Assembly (NCBI GenBank): GCA_021229015.1
Contig: CM037782.1
Location: forward strand, 58,153,518 to 58,217,517
Length of the DNA stretch: 64,000 nt
DNA from: Solen grandis
Taxonomy: Eukaryota > Mollusca > Bivalvia > Adapedonta > Solenidae
Direction of reading: 5' to 3'
How positions within the stretch are numbered: position 1 is the stretch's first letter; the number at the start of each line of letters is the position of its first letter. This document shows, one piece after another, positions 40,830-52,200 of this stretch. The notes below the pieces were generated by a model. That model searched no databases, had not been told where the DNA came from, and saw only the letters and a list, made by a program, of their open reading frames with translations. A program made the translations under genes and the position numbers.

Positions 40830-42473
40830 TACGTCATTTGACGTCATATGACGTCATAGGTGAAAAATAATTTCTAATTTCTACCTGTTAACTTCTATAT
40901 GTTGCAAACGTCCGACCACCTTGAAAACTTAATATTATATGCTACACATTAAACATTTTGCACTTATATGATTTTTATTTGCCTATGACGTGTTTTGACG
41001 TCAAATTCGGTCTACAGCTTATTTCTGGACCGATTTTCATCAAAATTTCACAGAGTGTATGTTATTGCATCTCTGTGTTTTTCCAAATTCGAAAAGGCAA
41101 AGGTTTTATGGCGAATCCAAGATTCGAACCATTGACGTCAAATTTCAAATACGTATAAAATCGCTTCCAGATGAGTTAGAAAGCTGATATTTAGAGAGAT
41201 TATAAGTCTCAAAGTGTTTTTTACAATCTGTGAAGATGAACGTCATTTGTTCAAATTTTGATTGCAATGTATTTCATATTAATGTAACGTCATATAACGT
41301 CAGATTTGACGTCAGGACCAAAAGGTTTCACGCGATCTATAGCCTTTATTTTTTGACCGATTTTCATCAAATTTTCACAGAATGTATATGCAACAATCTA
41401 GTTGTGTAAACCGTTGTCCAGTTTTCCATATTCGAAAAGGTAATAGTTCTATGACGAATCCAAGATTCGAACGATTGATGTCAAATTTCAAATACATATA
41501 AAATAGCATCCAGGTCAGTTCGAAAGCTGATATTTCGACTGAATATTAGTCTTGAAGACTTCTTTTTATTCTGTGACGACGAATGTCAATTGACGTCATA
41601 TGGCGTCATAGGTAAAAAAAAAGAATTTCTAATATCTACCCGTTAATTTCTCTGTGTCCCAGTAGCATGAAAAATTAAAAGCCTATATTTAAAATACTGA
41701 ATATTTCATTTCATGGAATTTCTTATGCCTATGACATCATATGATGTCAACTTTGACGTTGTCTACACAAGTTTATACGCGGTCTACAGCCATTATTTCT
41801 GGACCGATATTCATTAAAATTTCACAGAATGTGTATGTTACGCTTTAGTTGTGCCTACCGGTGTCCGTTTTTTTTCCAAATTCGAAAAGGCAAAGGTTTT
41901 ATGGATTATCCAAGATTAGAACCACTGACGTCAAATTTCATTTCAGATACGTATAAAATAAGTGTGTTTTTTTTCTCTAGACTGACACTTGTCCCATTGA
42001 AATCGACGAAGAAACGAAATTCTTACGGGTAATTTTCTATGTTCAAGCGGAGCCAAATGTTGACAGTTTTGTCTTATAATTGATGCCTTTAGTGATGTCA
42101 CAGTTACGTGGTATTGCTACACTGTAAGCATTTTCGGAAAATATCCTATTTGCACTATAAATTAATTTTAGACATTTTCGGAAAATGTATTTGCCAATGG
42201 TCCATAACAATGAAAATTGTATGGCAAAATTTCTGACCATGTCTTTTCGAATGAAATGATTTTCATATTCATATGACGTCAGAATAGACGTCAGGTCAAA
42301 AAGTTTGTATGCGCTCTGCAGACATTATAAATGGGTGGATTTTCACAGAATGTATAGTATACACTCTCATTTCTTAATGTCTTCTACGTATTCCGTATAA
42401 ATGATTTTCAGTTTGATCAAATTTTAAATGGGTTGCAGAAAGTCCTATCGTTTGCAGTGCAAACGGAATCTAG
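40830..42473 (+). mobile_element. Helitron-like non-autonomous element A, CRE-rich
   Basis: Repeated units of ~350-450 bp hold GTCTACAGCCATTATTTCTG, GACCGATTTTCATCAAAATT, GAATCCAAGATTCGAACC and several TGACGTCA octamers. The 3' end is a short hairpin (CGTTTGCAGTGCAAACG, 42449-42465) then GAAT and CTAG (42470-42473) followed by T, which is the Helitron terminal layout. The 5' end is not defined. No Rep/helicase is encoded. Confidence 0.6.
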
Positions 42474-44831
42474 TTCTTATTCTTTTTTTTTTCTTCCTCT
42501 TGTATTTGTGTTAATTTCGATGTGTTGCCAATGGCCCAGAACAATGAAAATTTTATGGCGTATATTTCAAACTATGAGCTTTCGGATGCAATGAATCCCA
42601 TATTCATATAACGTCATATAACGTCAGATTTGACGTCAGATGAAAACGTTTGTACGCGGTCTACAGCCATTATTTCTGGACCGATTTTCATCAAAATTTC
42701 ACAGAATATGTATGTTACGCTCTAGTTGTGCATTCTGGTGTCCGTTTTTCAAAATTGAAAAGGTAATGGTTCTATGGCGAATCCAAGATTCGAACCATTG
42801 ACGTCAAATTTCAAATGCGTATAAAATCGCTTTCAGATGAGAAAAAAATTTTTTTTTTGTTAAATTCTACATGTTACAAACGTACGAGCACTATGAAAAT
42901 TTAATAGCCTATGTTTCACATTTAACATTTTGCGTTTCAATGATTTTCATTTGCTTATGACGTGTTTTGACGTCAAACTTGACGTCGTCTAAAAATGTTT
43001 GTACGCGGTCTACAGCCATTATTTCTGGACCGATTTTCATAATTTCAGAATTGTATTTAAATTCGCAAAGGCAAACATGTTATGGCGAATCCAAGATTCG
43101 AACCATTGACGTCAAATTTCTAATGAGTATAAAATCGCTTCCTGATAAGTTAGAAAGCTGATATTTGCACAGATTATAAGTCTCTAAGTGTCTGTTACAT
43201 TCTGAGAAGATGAACGTCATTTGACGTCAAATGACGTCTTAAGGTCAAAAAGAATTTCTTAGATCTATGCCTAAATTTATATATGTTGTAAAGTTTCCAG
43301 GACCATGGAAATGTAATTGCATATGCGTCAAATCATGTTCTTTGAAAGGCATTGATTTCATATTCATGTGACCTTATATTACGTCAGATTTGACGTCAGA
43401 ACAGAAAGATTTTACGCGATCTACAGCCATTATTTTTTGACCGATTTTCATCAAAATTTCACAGAATGTACATGTTACGCTTTAGTTGTGCATCCCGGTG
43501 TCCGTTTGTCCCAATTCGAAAAGTCAAAGATTATATGGCTTATCCAAGATTCGAACCATTGACGTCAAATTTTAAATACGCATAACATCGCTTTCAAATG
43601 TATTATAAAGCTGATATTTGAACTGAAAATCAATCTTTATGACTTCTTTTTATTCTGTGAGGCAGAATGACATTTGACGTCATATGACGTCATAATGTAA
43701 AAAAGAATTTTCTAATATCTACGCGTTTATTTCTATATGTTGCAAAAGTTCCAGGGGCATGAAAAATTAATGGCGTATATTTCAGATACTAAATATTTCA
43801 TTTCATTGATTGTCTTATGCCTATAACGTCATATGACGTCAAACATGACGTTGTCTACAAAAGATTTTTCGCGGTCTACAGACACTATTTTCGGACCGTT
43901 TTTTATTCAATTTCCACAGAATGTGTAAGTTTCGTTATAATTATGCAGCCAGGTATCCGTCTTTCCATATTCATAAAGGCAAAGGTTCTATGGCGAATCC
44001 AATATTCGAACCATTGACGTTAAATTTCAAATACGCATAACATCGCTTCCAGTTGAGTTAGAAAGCTGAAATTTTGACTGAATATAAGTCTCTGCGTATG
44101 TTTTACCTTATAAGAAGATGAGCGTCATATGATGTCATGTGTCGTTACAAGTCCTTAACACTTTTTTACTAAAATTAAACGGTTTTTACGGCCTATAGAC
44201 CTGATTTTTTTAATTTGCATGAAATTTTTGCTGAAGGTGCAGCATTAGATGCTATGGCATAATGCTACTTCCGTTTCCAAAGAAAGCAACGGTCAAGGTC
44301 ATATTTCAATTATCGATATTTTTCTTTGGTCTTAAATATCTCTAAAACAATAAATATTCTATATAGACACTATGCATATAATTTGAAGAGCTTTGAAAGA
44401 CTTTTTTCAGCTTTTAATGATCGGGGTTGAATCAGTTGAATTATGGCTGAAATATGAAAATTCAGTTAGCCTCAATGCGTTTAACAGTTTATATCTCAAA
44501 AATTTTGATTTTCGAAAATATGAATAATATTTGTAGAGTAATGTTGGGTCGTTCTTTTGATGCTTTAAGTTTAACAAAAATCATGGAGTGATGCAAATAA
44601 TAAAATTCGTTTATGCTATTTAATGATAGACCCAAATATATTGCAATCAAATTAAATGGATTTTAAAGACATTTCTTTTGGTAACTAGATTACTGAAATA
44701 AGTCAACTTGTAAGAAAGTGGTGTCAGAATAAGAATTGATGTTTAGTTAATTTTGCCACGCAATATAAAGCTCTTACGTTTGACAAATTTAGCAGAAAGT
44801 CCTATCATTCGTATCAACGAATGAAATCTAG
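42474..44831 (+). mobile_element. Helitron-like non-autonomous element B, CRE-rich
   Basis: It carries further units of the same CRE-rich repeat, then about 650 bp of unique sequence from 44160. It ends with GCAGAAAGTCCTATC, hairpin CATTCGT / ACGAATG (44806-44823), AAAT and CTAG (44828-44831) followed by TT. The same GCAGAAAGTCCTATC precedes the hairpin of element A. Confidence 0.6.
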
Positions 44832-44832
44832 T

Positions 44833-44885
44833 TGTTTTTTGTTGTTTTTTTTGTTGTTTTTTTGTTGTTGTTGTTGTTTTTTTCG
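44833..44885. repeat. (TTG/TTTTTG)n low-complexity tract
   Basis: TTGTTTTTTG and TTGTTGTTG words follow directly after the CTAG end of element B. Confidence 0.85.
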
Positions 44886-44989
44886 TCCAGTTTATTCAAT
44901 CATGTGTTGTTGTTGTTTTTCCGTTTTTCCAATAAGACTGTATTTATACACTGTCCTGGCATGAAACATTTTTTAATTATTCACAGTTT

Positions 44990-46330
44990 GACTTTCTAAA
45001 ATGTTAGCAGACTTTGTGAACTTCTTATCAGTTACTTTGCGTTTATTGGCACATAGAGGAAATCAAGAAGTCATGACAGGGTAAAGCTGACACCAACTCC
45101 TGGACCACCTTTTATCAAACGATTCGCCTTCTCTCTCTCTTTGAGGGATGGGAGCCTCATTAGAGTGACGTAACCAGGTGGTTTTGTTGAGTGGTCTCCG
45201 GAGATAAACCTAGCAGATTGGCGAAATATTTCTGGAGGTAGGGGTCCCCAATTAGGGAGCTATATTCCAAAATTGAGCGAACTAATGACAAGTATGCGGT
45301 CTTTCGGAAGAACTCTGGGCAAATTTTGAGGTTACGACGAGGAAATTCTAGGTTTGATTTGGCCTTCTTCATGGTCTTCATTATTAAGGTGAGAGCTCCA
45401 TTTCAGGTCTTCTGATATCATCACGTCCAGATACGGGGTTTCTGACACTTGTTAGAGAATGTGAAGAGCTACGGTGGCATAGAGGTGACATGCACTACTC
45501 TTTTTTTATGTCGAGGGAACGAGATAATAAGTTGAGGGAACGAGATAAAAAGACGAGGGAACGACTTATTATCTCGATGGAACGAGATAATAAGTCGAGG
45601 GAACGAGTTAATTATCTCGAGGGGACGAGATATTAAGTCGTGGGAACGAGATAATAAGTCGTGGGAACGAGTTAGTTATCTCGAGGGAACGACTTATTAT
45701 CTCGAGAGAACGAGATTAATAAGTCGAGGGAACGAGAAAATAAGTCGAGGGAACGAGTTAATTATCTCGTTCTCTCGACTTATTATCTCGTTCCCTCTAG
45801 ATAATAAGTCGTTCACTCGATATAATTAACTCGTTCCCTCGAGTTATTATCTCGTTCCCTCGACTTATTATCTCGTTCACTCGAGATAATAAGTCGTTCT
45901 CTCGAGATAATTAACTCGTTCCCTCGACTTATTATCTCGTTCCCTCGAAATAATAAGTCGTTCCCCTCGACTTATTATCTCGTTCCCTCGACTTATTATA
46001 TCGTTCCCTTGACATAATAAAAGAGAAGTGCGTGTCACCTCTATGCCACTCTTCAGTGGATTTGCGGTTAATATTTATTATGCAATAGTAGCAATAATAG
46101 TAATAATAATAGCACTTTCTGGCGTTTAAGCTCATGTCCAAAGTGGTGACCCACACTTCAAAGTTCCTCAGGTCTTCTTGTAGGGGTTTCATGACCTTTT
46201 CTGCTAAGAATGGTACGGTAGGAGCTTCTGTAAATAGTCGGATTGTCGATTTAACTGACTCGTGGGCGCTGGGGGTCGTAGATATGGCAAAGAAACATTC
46301 GCACGTCCCCCAAAACAAGGAACGTAACTC
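44990..46330 (-). pseudogene. Jockey-like LINE reverse transcriptase relic, interrupted
   Basis: On the minus strand the pieces read FLCHIYD, VKSTIRLFTEA, LQEDLRNFEVWVTTLDMSLN then ARKCY. After the inserted palindrome they continue QVSETPYLDVMISEDLKWSS, FPRRNLKICPEFFRKTAYLS, LVRSILEYSS, and in other frames ARFISGDHSTKPPGYVT and RLPSLKERE. These are the order and motifs of a non-LTR reverse transcriptase. Several frameshifts and stops are present, and the catalytic FADD is replaced by FTEA. The element is dead and split at 45475-46048. Confidence 0.8.
45475..46048. mobile_element. Foldback element made of CTCGAG-rich inverted tandem repeats
   Basis: The ends TGGCATAGAGGTGACATGCA and its complement (TGCGTGTCACCTCTATGCCA, one mismatch) are inverted. 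Inside, the words CGAGGGAACGAGATAATAAG on the left and CTTATTATCTCGTTCCCTCG on the right make a ~270 bp arm on each side of a centre near 45775. Each arm is itself a ~17-20 bp tandem repeat. It lies inside the LINE relic and encodes no protein. Confidence 0.9.
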
Positions 46331-46439
46331 CAATATTTGTAAATTATACAAGACAATCATGCAGTTAAGAATTGAATAGTTCTCTTTGACTTTTTTACAT
46401 TGCATTGTTACCTGAATGGGTTGTGGTTGAAACAATATT

Positions 46440-49164
46440 ACACTTAAAGACTTGGAACATTTCGTTACTCAACGGTTCATGAGTTTCCATGTCCTTCCCA
46501 GGCGCCATACTTGTAAGTCCTTGTCCTACACAGAAACAATCGAGAGGGATAAGTATACCTTGTAATTAGAACTCGTTTCCCATTTGGAGTAAAATGAATG
46601 CATTTAAGTAATAAATAAATGAATCAATCTTTATTTCACTCACGAGATCGAATGTGAAGACAAACGGGAACAGATGTTCCAAAGTATTTTGCGTCACTAA
46701 AGGAGTACTTTATTTCTCTCTCTCTCTCTCCTTCGCGATTCGGCCACGTCGGAACTTGAATTGATATCATAAGATTCTGTTTAAAAAGAATAACACGAAG
46801 CTACACTAGAGTAAGGTAAGTTAGATCTCTGAAATAAATATATGATAAAAAAGCTAAAGAGTGTTAAGAGTGCAGAGCTTCATTATATAACATATTTATC
46901 GATCTATTTTGTCCATTTAAATGTCCGATGAGTGCTGTCCAGAATAAACTACCATCTTAAAACAGCTCGTTTACAGATGCTGAGTAAAAATAACAAAATA
47001 GATGAGTTAGTTTTTTTTAGTTATTTTTTTTTTCCTGCTCACTTTTGTTAATGTTGGTAAAGTGTTTGTTCTTGACAAATAAACACGGCAAACTTAGGTC
47101 ACATTGTTCGGAGAAACGCTTTTTTCGAAAATGTCCACTCTGGAAAAATCGGTTAAATACGACAAACCATTGTTTTTCTTTTTCGGGGGTTCATCTCTTA
47201 TTTCCTCCCTTTTTCTTGGATTTTTTTTCAAAGACCCCAACCCACTCCTCTGGAATAACGCATGGACATAATGCAGTACATCAGGGTCTCTTTAATACTG
47301 TATATATAGAGACCCTGAGTACATGCAAATAATAATTATTATTACTTTATTGAAATTAAATGTTTATTTGGACCAACTAATTACAATGTCTCATTACCAC
47401 TGCTTTACATAAGATTAATAGTTACATATTAAATTATTTCTCCTAAAGTGGAAAAACAGCATAATATAGAACGACTCACATAGTTCCATAGTGTTGACAA
47501 GTGATTTAGACAGTACTGTCATACGCGTCCAAAAAAAAAATCTCCACGCTGCATTCCAATTTCGCTGGTCAGGTCAGGACTGTGAATTTGGAGTCCCTGG
47601 TCAGGAGCATCATAAGATAATACCATTCCGGTAATTTTTAGTTGTTGTGGTTGCAATGTAATTCATTTGGAAGTAATCGGATTTCTTCGTAGGAAGATAA
47701 ATTTGTAAATAAATCCAGATCAAGTACAAATGTAGTCAATTTAATTCACGTAACATTTGACAATGGATGAGCCTGAGGAAAAGGTAAACACGAGAAGATC
47801 ATGAAAATAAAAATAGTTCTTCCATTACAACCCCACGATATGTGTCAGATCCAAACTAGTGAATGCATGCATTGATCATGCAATCCTGTTGTGATCAGCA
47901 ACCCAAGATTCCAAGGCTACAAGGGATGCTGTTTTTAATTCCGAAGGCCTTTCTGCGTTTTATTCTAAATCAGTTCCATCGAAAAGTTGATTGATTTTGA
48001 AATAGCTCAACTATGAATGCATTAATTTGAATTTAAAAAAAGTCTTTCAGTCTGAGTTTACTCAGTGATCTAACTTTTACTTTGCATAATTATTGCCTTC
48101 AAGGAAGACAGTTTATTTTTTCCACTGATGTCAGTTCATAATTTCCAAAAGAAAACTTTTACAGAAAATAATTTACAGCTGACAGCAAACATTTTGTTGA
48201 AAAAGTTTCAGAAATTAAGTTTGTTTAGACTAGAGAACTTATTCATCATCATCACACTAATTAAAATCACTCATTATTAATTTTAAATCATCCACTGTTT
48301 TACTGCATGATACCTGTATGGAATGACATCATGGAAAGCAGGTTCTTCTGAGTTTACAGGGCTGAGGAATAATGTACACACTCTGCCTTTTGGCATATAC
48401 ATTCAGTTATTTTCCTTCGGTTTCATTATCATATGCCAGAAAATAAATGAGAGAGAGAGAGAAATATAATTATATTAACCAATATATTTCGGGATTTTTT
48501 TTCTGCCTACTTGAAGGGTCCGAATTTAGGACATATTCCCAGTTGAAAATTGGAAATAGTTTTCGCAATTAAAAAAAATAGTGTTTTGTTAGTTATTTGA
48601 TTGTTTATGAAAGAAAATGCCTCTTTAAACAATTTCAGCTTATTAAAAATTTCCAATTAGGTGAAATATGTTGATAATTATTCCCAATATGGGGGCTAGG
48701 GTCCCTTTCCCAAAAGAGACAGAACCCCCTGTATTCCTTTTTGCAGCCATTCATTAAAGTGTATTTTTTTATATTTTTGGAAAATAATAATAAAAAAAAA
48801 CACAAAAAAAAAAAAAAAACACACACACACACACACAAAGAAAACGCAGCAGTCATAATGTAAATGGGTGTATTATCATGACATAGTTTTTTCCCCCAGA
48901 TTGATGTCATTTTACATATTTTTCTCTGTAATATTAACCAATTAAGTTCAATTGATTTTTACTGACATAAGCACAATGAATACAGTCTATTTTAACAGAC
49001 CATTAATTTATAATGATTGGGCATTAACCTAAAGCCACTAAATACTTTTGTACATTTTTGTGTTTGTCCTACTAAATAAATTATTCTAAGAGACATCCTC
49101 AAAACATTCACTACTAAGGATAACCTGGTACTTTGATATGCTTGTTTTTCCATTGTTTTTTAAG
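46440..49164. other. Interval upstream of SZT2 exon; no gene recognised
   Basis: It contains a (CT)n run at 46715-46730, a 38 bp inverted repeat at 47281-47318, a (GA)n run near 48450 and a (CA)n tract at 48820-48838. A 5' untranslated exon of SZT2 may lie here but cannot be picked out. Confidence 0.4.
47281..47318. repeat. Short inverted repeat flanked by GTACA
   Basis: TCAGGGTCTCT (47281-47291) and AGAGACCCTGA (47308-47318) form a hairpin. GTACA lies directly on both sides. Confidence 0.7.
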
Positions 49165-49290
49165 ATGATAGAGGCTCAGGAGGTGTACGTCCTGATGAAG
49201 AAGGATTACCGCATCTCCAGGAACATCCGGGCCTCATGGTTCTTCAAGTATCTCAACAACACCTTACACTTCACGCCAACAGAGGAACTG
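49165..49290 (+). CDS. SZT2: SZT2 exon with MKKDYRISRN motif
   Basis: Acceptor TTTTTTAAG, donor GTAAGG. It encodes MIEAQEVYVLMKKDYRISRN then IRASWFFKYLNNTLHFTPTE. Confidence 0.92.
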
Positions 49291-52200
49291 GTAAGGGAGA
49301 ATTGTATACTGTGTAAAGCAAACTGTAAATGTGTAATCACTAAAAACTCTATATTAATCCTTTACCTCATATAGACTCATTTTGACACATATTGGCAAAT
49401 ACAGCATACCAAAATCAGACAGCTTCCTGGTCAGGGTCTCATTTGTTTGCTCATGCAATATTGTAGCTCAGATTCTACACAGTCAGCATTGTAAGGTAAA
49501 AGTTTTTTTTTTTTTTTTTTTAGAAATGTTTCATCATCATATGGGAACAATATAAAACCAGATCACTCACAAACTTATCAGGTTTTATACTTTCTGCAAA
49601 TCTTCCTTATAGGTAAGGATAGAAGATGAAATGAGATAAGAAAGAAAATAACCTGGTGTGAGATCACCTCAATATGTATTTTCAAATATTTTAAACTAAT
49701 CAGGCCTTATTTTTTCAAATGATAAATCACATTTATTTTAGGGTAAACACACCCATTTTCTTGCATTTGAGGAAAGAAAAATCCTGGCATAAGTGTAAAT
49801 ATTAGGGAAAACTGCATGAAATTAATTTTCAAAGGCATGTCTATGAACAGCCCCTGATAAAGAGAAAAGAAATGCCCTGCTTATAAAAAGGTGAACACTA
49901 CTTGGACGCACAGATGCACATTGCTTTCAAGTGGTTTCTCTGTTCATTAACCATTGACAATTTTGATTTTGGTCCCATTTCATTTCTTTTTTTTTTTCAC
50001 AGATTTTAAATTACTAAAAACATTTTATTTCATAATTTCACTTGTTCAGTGAATCACAATGATTGTTTGCAGCCAGATACAACTGATGAGCTCCAAGTTG
50101 CGTCTGTGGTGCCTACAGATGGTTCCCAGTGTCAGGAGGGGACACAGTACATGGTGACACTCCTTCCGAGCAGCACTGTGACTTTCATCGCCTGGCGCTA
50201 CCGCTTTGTCATCATACTGGACATCAGTCCCTCTGTCAGCTCCGTGGTAAGTGGGAATACTAAGGACTCTACAGTTTGAGTTTGCAGGGTTTTCATTATT
50301 AACCATTTAAAATTTTCAGTTAAAATCATATAAAAATTGGTTATTTTTGGCAATATTTGAAATTTTGAATGTCCAAATTCCCCTTGACCCATGGCCAAAT
50401 CAGTTGCTTTTCCAAAACAATTTGTTGTTTTATTTATTATGCCCCCCTTTGAAGAAGAGGGGGCATATTTGTGATGGTCGATCCGTCAGTAAACCACTCT
50501 GTTTCCAATCAATAACTAGAGAATGCTTGGGCCCACATTCCTCAAACTTCATAGGGTGATTGGTCATGACTAGTAGATGACCCCATTGATTTTGGGATCA
50601 CTTGGTCAAAGGTCAAGGTCACAGTGACCTCGAATGTGAAAATCATTTCCAATCAATAACTGGAAAAGACTTGGGCCCACATATTTTTAACTTCATAGGG
50701 TAGTTAATGACCCCTATTGATTTTGGGATCACTTGGTCAAAGGTCAAGGTCACAGTGACCTCAGTGGGAGTGGCTGGAGCATATATGTGTTGTTCCAACA
50801 ACTCTTGTTAATGAAAACCCTGAGTTTAAAGATATTATTAGTCAGATGTTTTATTGAACAGACATTTTATCGCAGATAATGTAGGTTGTGGGAGTTCTTC
50901 CACAGAAGGTCCTTTTTTTCTGATGGCGGGGCCATAATACCATATTTTTGGGAATAAATACACCATTTTCTTTAGGTTGGGGCAAGAAACTTTAGGGGTT
51001 AATAGCCCATTTTGGGAAAATTGCATGAATTGTAAGACATTTTCAGACAGAGAGATCAGAGGAACAGATAAGAAATGGTTTCAATTGAGTGATCACTCCC
51101 TGTTTTTGTACTATTTGAGTGAAACCCGTTTCTTATGAGTACTTTTTACTGTAAATATTTTAACTTTTTAAGTGAAACTTTTTCTTACCTTAATCTACAA
51201 TACCTGAGAATGATATTTTGGTTACTTGTAAGGGATGGTTTTCTAGAACTTGATTTTCTACCTTCAAGTGACATTTTGTTTTTCTCACCAGAAGGTAAAG
51301 ATAACAAGGTCTAATTCAAGAGACAAATGTGGCATAATTGAAAATAAAGCAATAATTATTTTATTCTTTGCTTTGAATATAATTAATTTCTAAGTTGCAT
51401 AAACGTCTTAACGTTAAAAAAGATAACCCGACAAAGATGATATTGTGCATTTTAGCCCAGTCCACTATAGATGGGCTGGGGTACTATCGACAACCCTGTT
51501 AAGTCATCAAATTGTGCCAGATGCTCTTGAAATTTTGAATGTACAAACACCAAATGATCAATGGTTCTCGAAGGCAATACTTTTTAAAGCAGGAAGTGAC
51601 AATCAGATGTTTGTTTAAACATTGGCAGCAGTGGAATTTGATACACAAGGAATTAAAAAGAATTGATTGAAGCCATTTTTCCATGCGTAAATGGTACGCA
51701 CAGAATTGAAATGTTTAGCATATTGGTTCATTTTATTTGCATAAAATACGCAGATACGCAGCTTATCTGCTCCTCTGGAGATGCCTGCGAATGGCTCTTG
51801 ATAAAGAAGTTGTATAAGCTCCTGGATAGATAGAGTTTTTGCACACCGTCCCTGGTGGCCAAGTAGTTAGAGCATCCGCCTCGGGAGCGGGAGGTCGTGG
51901 GTTCAATCCCCGACCGTGACATACCAAAGACGTAAAAAATGGTACTGTTACAGCTCCCTTGCTTTGCGCTCAGCATATAAGGGTAGTTGCAGGACTGGTT
52001 GGTCCGGTGTCAGGATAATGTGACTGGGTGTGGTATCATACCACATGTCAACGGCATGATACTGCAGTGTGACAGCACTATATCTGTCTCTAGTTGACAT
52101 CGTCTCCAAATGACTGAAATACTGTCAGTGGGACGTTAAACCCAACAAACAAACAGTTATTTTGCATTGCAATATGATACACATTTGTACCAAGAAACAT

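Noticed and set aside
51846..51925. Functional tRNA gene
   Set aside because: Only the Pol III boxes are kept; the acceptor stem does not pair and the sequence continues into a SINE body.
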